From Flavobacterium sp. (GTDB lineage Bacteria; Bacteroidota; Bacteroidia; Flavobacteriales; Flavobacteriaceae): 43,443 bases of DNA. Positions 1 to 7,939 of the stretch are shown piece after piece. The stretch is from positions 1-43,443 of the forward strand of contig JAAFGY010000010.1 of assembly GCA_010365135.1 (NCBI GenBank), given 5' to 3'. The position numbers and the translations under genes were made by a program. Numbering within the stretch: position 1 is the first letter of the stretch; every line of letters starts with the position of its first letter. The notes beneath the pieces were generated by a model, which did no database searches, had not been told where the DNA came from, and was given only the letters and a program-made list of their open reading frames with translations.

Positions 1-1596
1 GAATATTATAATACAAATTTAGAGTTGATAAAGGATTTTGAATTTGTATTAAAACATCCTATTTCACAAAAAAATAGTATTGTTTTGGGACTTTTTTATT
101 CAGAAAATGAAGTTCAAATTGTAGAAATTTTTTATAATATAAAAGAAAAAGCATTTGTTTGTCAGACCAATATAATTTCGGAAGAATTTAAAACTTCAAA
201 GAAAGAGTTATTTCGATTTACCAGAGATGAAATGCGAAAATATGGCTCCTTTTCATTAGACTATCTATTTTTCAAGCGAAACAATGAAATTTGGTCTTTC
301 AATAACTCTGGGGACATTTCGTCAGAAAGTGATTATTCAAAAAATGCATCGTTAGATAAAATTTTGCCTTTCAATAACTATGAGAACATTTCGTCAGAAA
401 GTGATTATTCAAAAAATGCATCGTTAGATAAAATTTTGCCTTCCAATAATTCTATAAATAATGCAGTTTATGAAAATAAAATTCCCAAAAATGATTTAGT
501 CAGGTCGTGGGAGAATAGATATAAAAACAATGGAAGTGGTTCGGATATTAAAATGGTTGTAAATGAGGATAAAACTGCATTTGCAATCGCAATTGATTTT
601 AACAGCCAAAAATCAGAACTCCTTAAGGCATATTTGTTTGATAATAGAGGTGCTAAAAAAATAGAATCAATATTTGAAAGAGAAGTCAAGGATAAAAACT
701 ATTTTTTTCAAAACATACAAGTTTCAGAAGATGGAAACTCCTTGTATTTATTAGGGAAATCATATGCTGACATTCAAAATTCAAAAACACTAGGAGGAAA
801 ATACCAATTTGAGTTAACAAAATTCACTGGCAATTCACAAAAATCACAATATATTGATCCTAAAGAACATTTTATTACGAAGCTAAAAACCGTCTATCAT
901 AAAGATGAAATTATTTGTTTAGGCTTTTATTCAGACATAAATGATTATCAATATACAGGGATTAGTTATTTTAAAATCGATCCAAATTCACTTGTATTAC
1001 TAAATGAAAATCACACTCCATTTACAGAACAATTTATTATAGATAAATATGGAAAACTTAAAGAAAAGAATTTAATTGATTTAGCATTTAGAAATGTATT
1101 TTTTACAAAAACTAACGAACTAATTCTTACCGCAGAAGAAGAAAGTATATTTGAAATAGAGCATACAGGTGTCAGTCTAACTGGTAATGATATAAATTAT
1201 TCATTTGAAGATATTATTACTGCAAAGTTAGACTCAGAGGGTAAGTTGCTTTGGATAAGAAATATTAATAAAAAACAACATACATTTGACGATCCTTCAT
1301 TTATTTCCTATACATCTGCTTTCATAAATAATGAAACTTATTTTTTTATAAATGCTAACGAAAAAATAAAGAAATTAAGCAATGACCGTATTGAATTTGG
1401 AGACGCTAGCAAAAGCAATTTAAATTTAAATATCATTCGCATGAATCAAAATGGAGAGTTTGATTTTCAAAAAATTCTTGACAGCGAGGAAAATGAAGTT
1501 CCATTTATGGTTGCGAAAGGTAAATTGATAGATGATTCCGTATTGTTTTTAGGCAGAAAAGGCTCAAAAAAACAACTATTAAAAGTTAGTTTATAA
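1..1596 (+). CDS. Unrecognised protein, 5'-truncated by the window edge
   Basis: The reading frame is open from base 1, so the gene begins upstream and the TTG at 25 is not needed as a start. I do not recognise the family. The protein is rich in K, N, S and aromatic residues. It consists of repeated short beta-strand-like segments with D/N-G turns, such as VSEDGNSLYLLG, KLDSEGKLLWIR and RMNQNGEFDF. That pattern suggests a beta-propeller-like fold of the kind common in flavobacterial secreted or surface proteins, but this is inference. Residues around 90-150 hold a 24-residue tandem duplication. No membrane segment is visible in the part present, and any signal peptide would lie outside the window. 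It ends 47 bp before the next gene, which has its own promoter box. Confidence 0.7.
   Translation, partial: EYYNTNLELIKDFEFVLKHPISQKNSIVLGLFYSENEVQIVEIFYNIKEKAFVCQTNIISEEFKTSKKELFRFTRDEMRKYGSFSLDYLFFKRNNEIWSFNNSGDISSESDYSKNASLDKILPFNNYENISSESDYSKNASLDKILPSNNSINNAVYENKIPKNDLVRSWENRYKNNGSGSDIKMVVNEDKTAFAIAIDFNSQKSELLKAYLFDNRGAKKIESIFEREVKDKNYFFQNIQVSEDGNSLYLLGKSYADIQNSKTLGGKYQFELTKFTGNSQKSQYIDPKEHFITKLKTVYHKDEIICLGFYSDINDYQYTGISYFKIDPNSLVLLNENHTPFTEQFIIDKYGKLKEKNLIDLAFRNVFFTKTNELILTAEEESIFEIEHTGVSLTGNDINYSFEDIITAKLDSEGKLLWIRNINKKQHTFDDPSFISYTSAFINNETYFFINANEKIKKLSNDRIEFGDASKSNLNLNIIRMNQNGEFDFQKILDSEENEVPFMVAKGKLIDDSVLFLGRKGSKKQLLKVSL
297..450 (+). repeat. In-frame 72-bp tandem duplication
   Basis: Two units (297-368 and 369-440) differ at only three bases, all near the unit start, and are followed by a partial third copy (441-450). 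Each unit encodes 24 residues containing SSESDYSKNASLDKILP. Length is a multiple of three, so the frame is kept. The near identity indicates a recent duplication. Confidence 0.9.
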
Positions 1597-1612
1597 TTAT
1601 TATACTTTTGCA

Positions 1613-1620
1613 ACCCTTTT
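1613..1620 (+). promoter_or_regulatory. Bacteroidetes -7 box (TACTTTTG)
   Basis: The octamer matches TAnnTTTG and lies 23 bp before the ATG at 1644. I see no good -33 TTTG at the expected distance, so only the -7 element is supported. Confidence 0.5.
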
Positions 1621-1643
1621 AAATAACTCAAAAAATAAAACTT

Positions 1644-2042
1644 ATGTCCTTCCAACCTATATTTGCCGAATTCTGGGAAAAAGTAAAAGAAAGCATCGAG
1701 AATAAAACCTACGCCAAATTGACTTTGGCAAAAACCATTGGCGACACCGAATTGAAAAATATTTATGTGCGTCCCGTTTTATTGGAAAATGATGTGTTCA
1801 GCTTATCGGTTACGGCACGTTACAAAACCGAAGAAATAGAAAGTTTCCATTCACTAGAAGAAGCTTTTTTTGTTTTGGCTCCGTATATGAACAATCCGTT
1901 TTTGACGGCATTATTATTCACCACAGAGAATGATATTACTTTTAAACTCAACAAAAAACGTGTGGGAAGTATCATCGAACAAGCACCGACTTTCAAGAAT
2001 GCTTCGGATGTAATTTTAGAAATGAAGGAAAAGGGAATTTAA
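1644..2042 (+). CDS. Conserved hypothetical protein (flavobacterial, 132 aa)
   Basis: A soluble protein without signal peptide or membrane helix. From memory it resembles a short flavobacterial family, and also the N-terminal region of a longer class I methyltransferase family in Bacteroidetes. The segments KLTLAKTIG, RYKTEEIESF, TALLFTTENDI and EQAPTFKNASDV are the kind of conserved blocks I recall there. If that is right, this copy lacks the SAM-binding domain entirely and would be a stand-alone relative of the N-terminal domain, or a truncated one. It has its own -7 box upstream, no overlapping neighbour, and converges on the HD-hydrolase gene. Function is unknown; an RNA-related role is only a guess from the recalled fusion. 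Confidence 0.75.
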   Translation: MSFQPIFAEFWEKVKESIENKTYAKLTLAKTIGDTELKNIYVRPVLLENDVFSLSVTARYKTEEIESFHSLEEAFFVLAPYMNNPFLTALLFTTENDITFKLNKKRVGSIIEQAPTFKNASDVILEMKEKGI

Positions 2043-2046
2043 TTTT

Positions 2047-2151
2047 AGTGGTCAGTGGTCAGGTTTTTAGTGGTCGGTATGTTTAAATAAATAAAAATTA
2101 GTGATCCGTTTTGGACTGAACACTAAAAAAACTGAACACTGCAAACTACTT
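2047..2151. repeat. Two inverted heptanucleotide arrays between convergent genes
   Basis: On the plus strand AGTGGTC occurs at 2047-2053, 2054-2060 and 2069-2075, just after the stop at 2042. On the opposite side ACTGAAC/ACTNNNN heptads run 2115-2128 and, after a 2-nt slip, 2131-2151. Read on the minus strand these are YAGTNTT units starting with the TAG stop of the HD gene. The two arrays are therefore inverted copies, each in the sense orientation of its own gene. Confidence 0.75.
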
Positions 2152-2799
2152 CTCCCCGTCCCATTCTGCATAAAACTGCGAAAGGAATGTCATCATAAAC
2201 TGGTGTCTTCCTTGAGCGATTTGCTTGCCAGTTTTCGTGTTCATTTTATCTTTTAAAAGCAAGAGTTTTTCATAGAAATGATTGAGCGTTGGCGCTTCGC
2301 TATTTTTGTATTCTTCCTTACTCATTCGGAGTTTTGGAGCAATTTTTGGATTGTATAAAGGCCTGTTTTTAAAACCACCATAATTGAACATTCGAGCAAT
2401 CCCTATGGCGCCAATAGCATCTAATCGGTCTGCGTCCTGAACAATATTCAATTCGATAGAAATGAATAGCTTTTCTGTATTTCCACCTTTAAAAGAGATG
2501 TTCTCGATGATATTAATGATGTGTTGAATTGTGGCTTCGTCAACATTTTCACTTTCCAGAAATTCTCGGGCGATTTTTGGCCCAATAGTTTCGTCTCCAT
2601 TATGAAATTTACTATCAGCAATATCGTGAAGCAAAGCTCCTAATTTGACAACCGTATTATCACAAACTTCGCCATCGGCAATTTGCAAGGCGTTTTTATA
2701 AACTCTTTCAATGTGAAACCAATCGTGTCCTCCTTCGGCATTTTCGAGCTTTGCCTTGACAAAAAGTATGGTTTTATTGACTATTTCTGAATAATTCAT
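2146..2799 (-). CDS. HD-domain phosphohydrolase (YedJ/YpgQ-like)
   Basis: A 217-residue protein of the HD superfamily of metal-dependent phosphohydrolases. Metal-ligand motifs are visible in order: H25-D26..H29 (GGHDWFH), the HD doublet H58-D59 (LLHDIAD) and a distal aspartate motif QDADRLDAIGA at 121-131. The last motif is typical of the YedJ/YpgQ group, some members of which are nucleotide pyrophosphatases or phosphatases; the substrate here cannot be read from sequence. No membrane helix or accessory domain is present, and length is normal for the family. It lies downstream of the desaturase gene on the same strand but is separated by a terminator and repeats, so it is probably transcribed alone. 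The TAG stop is the first triplet of a heptad array. Confidence 0.88.
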   Translation of the reverse strand: MNYSEIVNKTILFVKAKLENAEGGHDWFHIERVYKNALQIADGEVCDNTVVKLGALLHDIADSKFHNGDETIGPKIAREFLESENVDEATIQHIINIIENISFKGGNTEKLFISIELNIVQDADRLDAIGAIGIARMFNYGGFKNRPLYNPKIAPKLRMSKEEYKNSEAPTLNHFYEKLLLLKDKMNTKTGKQIAQGRHQFMMTFLSQFYAEWDGEK

Positions 2800-2818
2800 A
2801 TTTGAAAGGTTTATAAAA

Positions 2819-2857
2819 AAAGCTGATTTTTAAAAATTAAATTCAAAAATCAGCTTT
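2819..2857 (-). terminator. Rho-independent terminator of the desaturase gene
   Basis: A 13-bp inverted repeat (AAAGCTGATTTTT and its complement) with a 13-nt loop. Read on the minus strand it is followed by a T run, as expected for a terminator behind the desaturase gene. Confidence 0.75.
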
Positions 2858-2875
2858 TAATAATTTAAAAAAAAT

Positions 2876-3035
2876 CAATTGCAATGGCAATTTCAATGGC
2901 AAAAATCAAAAATTATTAATTTCAAATCAACTTTTCATTCCAACCAATCTAAAATCTGCATTCTAAAATCTGCATTCTGCATTCTGAAATCTGAAATCTG
3001 CCTTCTGCCTTCTGCCTTCTGAAATCTACAATCTC
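2876..3035. repeat. Hexad then heptad short tandem repeat array
   Basis: From 2876 four hexamers of the form CAATNN run to 2899, then CAAAAAT twice to 2913. After a 31-bp gap, thirteen heptamers in perfect 7-base phase fill 2945-3035, all of the form NNNTCTR or NNNTCTC (AAATCTG, CATTCTG, CCTTCTG). On the minus strand these are YAGANNN units. The array enters the desaturase gene: its TAG stop at 3026-3028 is the start of one unit and the last codons are made of another. Confidence 0.9.
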
Positions 3036-4012
3036 GCAGGTTCTACCCATTTAAATTGAAACGACTCTTGTGGAATCACCAATCTTTCTGAAATTCTAGC
3101 CATTCTAGCCGGCAATTTCATTAGAAAATCTCTTGCTTTTTCGGCTTCATCAGTCAAACCTGAAATTTTATCGATTTGCCATTTTTCGATTAATTTTTGC
3201 AAAATATCTACATAATCACTTGCCGTATAAACACCAATTCGCTGTGCAGAATCCGAAAAATGTTCGAAAGCCGAACTGATTTTTTGTCCTGATTCTCTCA
3301 AGAAATGCGCTGGCATCACGATTTTGGCTTTCATCATATATTGAAACGCAAGCATCATTTCGCTTGGATCAATTTTGAAAATCTGATTTACAAATTCGCT
3401 GTAAGCAAGATGATGACGCATTTCGTCGCCGGCAACCATTTTACACATTTTGGCTAATTTGGTGTCGCCATAATTTTTGGCCAATTGTGAAACTCGGTTG
3501 TGCGAAACATAAGTCGCTAATTCCTGAAAACTAGTGTACACAAAGTTTTTATAAGGATCTCTTCCAGTTCCTATGTCGAATCCGTCGTTTATCAAATGTT
3601 GTGTAGTCATTTCAATTTCACGCATATTCACACGACCTGACAAATAAAGGTATTTGTTCAATAAATCTCCGTGTCGATTCTCTTCTCCTGTCCATTGGCG
3701 AACCCATTGAGCCCACCCATTTCTTTCTAGATTATCAACGCCTTCCACTTCCATCAACCAATTTTCATAAGTGGGCAAAGCTTCCTCGGTGATCATATCG
3801 CCTACCATTGCAACCCAAAAATCGTACGGCAAATCTTTGGAGATTTCTCTCAATTCTTTTACTTCTTCTAGAAAAGTATCACTTTCGGTATTCGGCAAAA
3901 AATCAGACGGTTGCCAAATTTTTTCCACCGGAATCAAATATTGGTCAACATAATTGCTGACGTTTTTTTCCAGAAGTTGCATTACTTCTAATCGTATGTT
4001 TGTAAGAGACAT
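3026..4012 (-). CDS. Acyl-ACP desaturase (stearoyl-ACP desaturase family)
   Basis: A soluble di-iron enzyme that introduces a double bond into acyl chains carried on acyl carrier protein, adjusting membrane fluidity. The 328-residue length and all iron-ligand motifs fit the FAB2/DesA family: E76/E77 in the first helix, EENRHG (E110-E111..H114), QELATYVSH (E164..H171) and DEMRHH (E197..H200). There is no transit or signal peptide, as expected in bacteria. A -7 box (CAAAGTTA at 4065-4072, TAACTTTG on the minus strand) lies upstream of the ATG at 4012. Two PlsC acyltransferase genes lie immediately upstream on the same strand, suggesting a phospholipid-acyl-chain neighbourhood rather than a strict operon, since each has its own -7 box. 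Confidence 0.93.
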   Translation of the reverse strand: MSLTNIRLEVMQLLEKNVSNYVDQYLIPVEKIWQPSDFLPNTESDTFLEEVKELREISKDLPYDFWVAMVGDMITEEALPTYENWLMEVEGVDNLERNGWAQWVRQWTGEENRHGDLLNKYLYLSGRVNMREIEMTTQHLINDGFDIGTGRDPYKNFVYTSFQELATYVSHNRVSQLAKNYGDTKLAKMCKMVAGDEMRHHLAYSEFVNQIFKIDPSEMMLAFQYMMKAKIVMPAHFLRESGQKISSAFEHFSDSAQRIGVYTASDYVDILQKLIEKWQIDKISGLTDEAEKARDFLMKLPARMARISERLVIPQESFQFKWVEPARL

Positions 4013-4080
4013 ATATTTTTTGATTTATTTAGTTTACGATTTGGGATTTCTCCCAAAGAACATGCAAAGTTAGCACATTT

Positions 4081-4815
4081 TTAAAGTTTTATTCCCTGAA
4101 TAATAGCATTTTCTGTTTTTTCCATTATTTCAACAAATGGATAATCCTTAACTGCCAATGCCTCGTGAATGGTAAAAATAATGTGATTTCCTAAACCATA
4201 AGGAAAAATTCCGTAGCGAAAGAACTTCCAAGAATTATTAATGGAAATCGGTACCACGTAGGCTGAAGGCGCATATTTACACAATATTTTCAATCCGCTT
4301 TGCGCAAATTCTTTAGGTTTTCCCGTTTTAGTTCTGGTTCCTTCGGGAAAAATAACAGCGGATCGTTTGTTTTTTTCTATATATTCTGCCATTCCTTTGA
4401 TAGCTGGAATAGCTTGTTTTGGATCTTTTCTATCAATAAGTACCGAACCTCCGTGACTTAAATTGTAAGAAACGCTTGGGATTCCTTTCCCTAATTCGAC
4501 TTTGCTGACAAATTTTGGATGAAATTTTCGCAAAAACCAAATCATTCCTATTATATCGTACATCCCTTGATGATTGGCGACAAAAATGATGGGAACACCT
4601 GTTGGAATACCTTCTCTTCCTTCGATTTTAAAATTATTAAACAAAACGTGTCCAATTCTTAATAACAAAAAGTTCATATAATCTACACTTTTTTTATGGG
4701 CTTGGTAGCCAAAAACATTGAAGCAAATCCACTGAATAGGATGAAAAATTATCAATGTCAATAAAAATAATAGAATTGCAATAAAGGATATTGGATAGGA
4801 TATGATTTTTTGCAT
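4081..4815 (-). CDS. 1-acyl-sn-glycerol-3-phosphate acyltransferase (PlsC family), copy 1
   Basis: Transfers an acyl chain to lysophosphatidic acid to give phosphatidic acid at the inner membrane. The acyltransferase box NHQGMYD (H82..D87) and the substrate motif FPEGTRTKTG (from residue 156) are intact. Residues 8-27 form a hydrophobic anchor. It is 244 residues, the same length as its neighbour at 4980-5714, with which it shares most of the C-terminal half (for example KILCKYAPSAY), so the two are tandem paralogues. A TATTTTTG box on the minus strand (4832-4839) lies 16 bp upstream of the start. Confidence 0.92.
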   Translation of the reverse strand: MQKIISYPISFIAILLFLLTLIIFHPIQWICFNVFGYQAHKKSVDYMNFLLLRIGHVLFNNFKIEGREGIPTGVPIIFVANHQGMYDIIGMIWFLRKFHPKFVSKVELGKGIPSVSYNLSHGGSVLIDRKDPKQAIPAIKGMAEYIEKNKRSAVIFPEGTRTKTGKPKEFAQSGLKILCKYAPSAYVVPISINNSWKFFRYGIFPYGLGNHIIFTIHEALAVKDYPFVEIMEKTENAIIQGIKL

Positions 4816-4863
4816 TAGTTGCTTTTTTTGGCAAAAATAAGAAATATATTTTGGTTAATAAAC

Positions 4864-4948
4864 CCAACGGTTGAAACCGTTGGCTATGGTATTTTAATTG
4901 TTGTATTTTTTTTGTATTTCAACTATCGCCCACGGTTTCAACCCTGGG
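4864..4948. repeat. Inverted pair of REP-like palindromes (BIME-like)
   Basis: The left unit (4864-4883) is a palindrome, CCAACGGTT-GA-AACCGTTGG, followed by CTAT. The right unit (4929-4948) is the same kind of palindrome in opposite orientation, with ATCG before it; its minus strand reads CCCAGGGTTGAAACCGTGGG. Two REP units in inverted orientation between genes match bacterial interspersed mosaic elements, which RAYT-type tyrosine transposases are thought to spread. No such transposase is in the window. Confidence 0.78.
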
Positions 4949-4979
4949 AAAGGAAAATGGTTCTTGGTTGAGCTAAAAA

Positions 4980-5714
4980 TTAGACTTTTATTCCTTCAAC
5001 AATGGCGTTTTTTGTTTTTTGCATGATCTCATCGAAGGTGTAATCGCTGACTTTTAATGGTTTGTGAACCGTGAAAAAAAGATGGTGACCCACACTTAAA
5101 GGGAAGTAACCGTATTGATAAACTTTCCAAGAATTATTAATAGTTATTGGAACAATATAAGCTGAAGGCGCATATTTGCATAAAATTTTCAATCCGCCAT
5201 CGGCAAATTCGTTTGGAATTCCGGTTTTACTTCTTGTTCCTTCAGGGAAAATTACCGCTGAACGCCTTTCTTTTTCGATATATTCTGCCAGAGATTTTAT
5301 TTTTGGAATAGCTTGCTTGGGATTATTGCGATCAATAAGCACATATTTGCTGTGACGCAAATTATAAGAAATAGCAGGAATGCCTTTTCCCAATTCTTTT
5401 TTGGTCACAAAAGCAACATAAAATTTTCGCAAATACCAGATAATTCCACCCGTGTCCAACAAACTTTGATGATTGGAAACGAAAATAATCGGAACATTTT
5501 TCGGAATCAATTCCCTGTTTTCAAAAGTATATCGAATGCCTAAAATATGAGTGCATTTCAAAGTAAAATAAGCCACATAATCGAAGGAAACTTTCAATCC
5601 TTCATCCTTAAAAACCTTATAAGCAACCCACTGAATGGGATGAATAGTACACAAAACCACTAAATAAGCAAAATAATACAGTAGCGTTATTGGGTATAAT
5701 AAAATTTTCTTCAT
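4980..5714 (-). CDS. 1-acyl-sn-glycerol-3-phosphate acyltransferase (PlsC family), copy 2
   Basis: Same reaction and architecture as the downstream copy: N-terminal hydrophobic anchor at about 8-25, NHQSLLD (H82..D87) and FPEGTRSKTG (from residue 156). Both proteins are 244 residues without internal gaps, so they arose by tandem duplication and then diverged. The copy-specific differences lie around the acyltransferase box and the following helix, which may reflect acyl-donor or acceptor preference (inference). CAAAAGTA at 5735-5742 is a minus-strand TACTTTTG box about 20 bp upstream of the start. An inverted REP pair separates it from copy 1. Confidence 0.92.
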   Translation of the reverse strand: MKKILLYPITLLYYFAYLVVLCTIHPIQWVAYKVFKDEGLKVSFDYVAYFTLKCTHILGIRYTFENRELIPKNVPIIFVSNHQSLLDTGGIIWYLRKFYVAFVTKKELGKGIPAISYNLRHSKYVLIDRNNPKQAIPKIKSLAEYIEKERRSAVIFPEGTRSKTGIPNEFADGGLKILCKYAPSAYIVPITINNSWKVYQYGYFPLSVGHHLFFTVHKPLKVSDYTFDEIMQKTKNAIVEGIKV

Positions 5715-5802
5715 CCGATTTTAAATTAGTCACACAAAAGTAATAAATAAATGTAGCGTTCGATTTTAATGCCGAACAATTATGCTGTTTAGGGTTTAAT
5801 CG

Positions 5803-5810
5803 TACCTTTG
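5803..5810 (+). promoter_or_regulatory. -7 box (TACCTTTG) of rnpA
   Basis: Perfect TAnnTTTG match 23 bp before the rnpA ATG, in the divergent region between rnpA and the plsC pair. Confidence 0.55.
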
Positions 5811-5833
5811 TCTCCTAAATTTTCTATTATTTA

Positions 5834-6226
5834 ATGAAATTCACTTATCCAAAAAACGAAAAGCTTAAAAGTAAAATCACGATAGATTTGCTTTTTTCCA
5901 AAGGCAAGTCTGTGTCCAAATATCCTTTGAGACTGGTTTTTGTGGAAAGTGATTATGGCCTTCCCGAAGATTCAGACCAAATGCTAAAAATGGGCGTTTC
6001 AGTTTCTAAAAAATATTTCAAACACGCAGTGGATCGCAATTATTTCAAGCGAGTACTTCGCGAAACCTATCGATTGAACAAACACATTTTGATTGATAAT
6101 TTGGACAAAAAATATGCAATGATGTTTTTTTACCAAACTAAAGAGCGATTGACTTATGAAGAAATCAATACTAAAACCATTCATCTGTTTGAAAAGTTTG
6201 TGCAACAGCTGAAAAATGAGGAATAG
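5834..6226 (+). CDS. rnpA: Ribonuclease P protein component
   Basis: The small basic protein subunit that binds the RNase P RNA and helps it remove 5' leaders from pre-tRNAs. The family signature is present: KMGVSVSKKYFKHAVDRN followed by KRVLRE, with the RNR-type basic helix at about residues 67-80. The early segment FSKGKSVSKYPLRLVF matches the family N-terminus. At 130 residues it is of normal length. In many bacteria rnpA follows rpmH; here no rpmH is seen and the gene instead sits directly upstream of a CtpA-type protease, 75 bp away. Confidence 0.95.
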   Translation: MKFTYPKNEKLKSKITIDLLFSKGKSVSKYPLRLVFVESDYGLPEDSDQMLKMGVSVSKKYFKHAVDRNYFKRVLRETYRLNKHILIDNLDKKYAMMFFYQTKERLTYEEINTKTIHLFEKFVQQLKNEE

Positions 6227-6301
6227 CATCCTTGTTTTTTACTTAAATCTTATTGCATAATATTTCCTATTTTAGTACTCTAAAATTTATCCAAAGAAAT
6301 C

Positions 6302-7939
6302 ATGACTTCTCCTTTCAAAAAAAAATACATTATTCCAGTTGTAGCTTCAGCACTTTTATTCGTTGGTGTGAGTTTCAAAGACGATTTTTTTGAAATTGCC
6401 AAGCAAATAGAAATATTCACTACGCTTTTTAAAGAACTGAACAAGAATTATGTTGACGAAACCAATCCAGGCGATTTAATGGACAAAGCTATTAAGGGAA
6501 TGTTGGTCAGTTTGGATCCGTACACCGTATATTTTAATGAGCAGGACGTTCTAAAATTTAAAATAAACAACACCGGCGAATATACCGGAATTGGTGCAAC
6601 AGTGACGCGAAAAGAAGACAGATTAATCATTCGCGAACCGTATAAAAACTTCCCCGCTGACAAAGCTGGACTTAAAGCTGGTGACGAAATAATTCAAATT
6701 GGCGACATTTTATTATCTGATTTTAAGGATGATGCTTCTCAACTTTTTAGAGGTGCCAAAAACACCAAAATTGATATCAAATACATTCGACAAGGAAAAA
6801 CAAATGCAACCCAAATCATTCTTGACGAAGTTGCTATAAAATCGGTGCCGTTTTTTGGAAAAATAGACGATAAAACGGGTTACATCGTTTTATCTCGCTT
6901 CAATCAAAAAGCGTCGCTTGAAACCAAAGAAGCTTTGGAGCAATTAAAAAGAGAAGGCGTTGAAAGAATTATTTTGGATTTAAGAGGAAATCCTGGCGGA
7001 CTTTTGAACGAAGCTGTCAATATTTGCAATTTATTTGTGCCAAAAGACGAAATAATTGTAACCACAAAATCCCGAATTGAAAAACACAACAACACCTATA
7101 AAACATCACGAGAACCTATTGATACAGCGATTCCTTTAGCAATTCTAGTCAATGGAATGAGTGCGTCGGCATCAGAAATTGTGGCTGGAGCGTTGCAGGA
7201 TTTAGATCGTGCCGTAATCATTGGCAGCCGAAGTTATGGAAAAGGTTTGGTACAAAGACCCGTGGATTTGACTTATGGAACACAGCTGAAAGTCACAATT
7301 TCTCGCTATTACACCCCTTCCGGAAGATGCATTCAAGCTTTGGATTATGCCCACAAAGACAAAAATGGAGTCGCTATAAAAACTGAAGCTAAGAATTATA
7401 ATGCTTTCAAAACCCGCAAAGGAAGAACGGTTTATGATGGGGGAGGCATTCAACCCGATATCGAATTAGAGGAAACAAAGTGGAGTTCAATAACTCAAGC
7501 GTTGCAAAAAAACGATGGAATATTTAATTATGCAACCGTCTATTATTACAAAAATCCAAATTTAGGCAATCAAATTCCAACGTTTACCGATGCTGATTTC
7601 CAAGATTTTAAACAGTATTTAAAAACTCAAAAATTCTCTTTTGATACTGAAACGGAACTTGCTTTGAAAAACACTTTGGCTGTGGCCAAAAAAGAGAAAA
7701 TAGATGAAAGCATTAATCTTGAATACCAACAATTATTGAATGTGCTTCAAAAAAGTGAGGAAAATTTATTGGACAAAAATAAAGCGGAAATCAAAAATTT
7801 AATTGTGGATGAAATCATCAAACGTTACCAATATCAGGACGGATTGTATCAATATTACCTGAAAAACAACTCTGAAATCAAGAAAGCAACCAGCGTTTTG
7901 AACAACAATACCGAATATAAAACCATTTTAAAAATGTGA
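6302..7939 (+). CDS. C-terminal processing peptidase, S41 family (CtpA/Prc-like)
   Basis: A membrane-anchored or periplasmic serine protease that degrades or trims envelope proteins from the C-terminus. Residues 9-25 form a signal or anchor segment; a PDZ domain covers roughly 93-165 (YTGIGATV...KAGLKAGDEI) and the S41 protease domain about 185-380. The Ser-Lys dyad is visible as S289 in NGMSASASE and K314 in SRSYGKGLVQ. Their 25-residue spacing equals that of E. coli Prc (S452/K477), and Q318 also corresponds. The 545-residue length includes a C-terminal helical extension of about 150 residues, usual in Bacteroidetes. Its stop overlaps the start of the following OmpA-like gene (TGATG), so the two are translationally coupled. 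Confidence 0.93.
   Translation: MTSPFKKKYIIPVVASALLFVGVSFKDDFFEIAKQIEIFTTLFKELNKNYVDETNPGDLMDKAIKGMLVSLDPYTVYFNEQDVLKFKINNTGEYTGIGATVTRKEDRLIIREPYKNFPADKAGLKAGDEIIQIGDILLSDFKDDASQLFRGAKNTKIDIKYIRQGKTNATQIILDEVAIKSVPFFGKIDDKTGYIVLSRFNQKASLETKEALEQLKREGVERIILDLRGNPGGLLNEAVNICNLFVPKDEIIVTTKSRIEKHNNTYKTSREPIDTAIPLAILVNGMSASASEIVAGALQDLDRAVIIGSRSYGKGLVQRPVDLTYGTQLKVTISRYYTPSGRCIQALDYAHKDKNGVAIKTEAKNYNAFKTRKGRTVYDGGGIQPDIELEETKWSSITQALQKNDGIFNYATVYYYKNPNLGNQIPTFTDADFQDFKQYLKTQKFSFDTETELALKNTLAVAKKEKIDESINLEYQQLLNVLQKSEENLLDKNKAEIKNLIVDEIIKRYQYQDGLYQYYLKNNSEIKKATSVLNNNTEYKTILKM

Noticed and set aside
2945-3035. CRISPR or satellite with long unit
   Set aside because: The unit is 7 bp with no spacers; it is a short tandem repeat.
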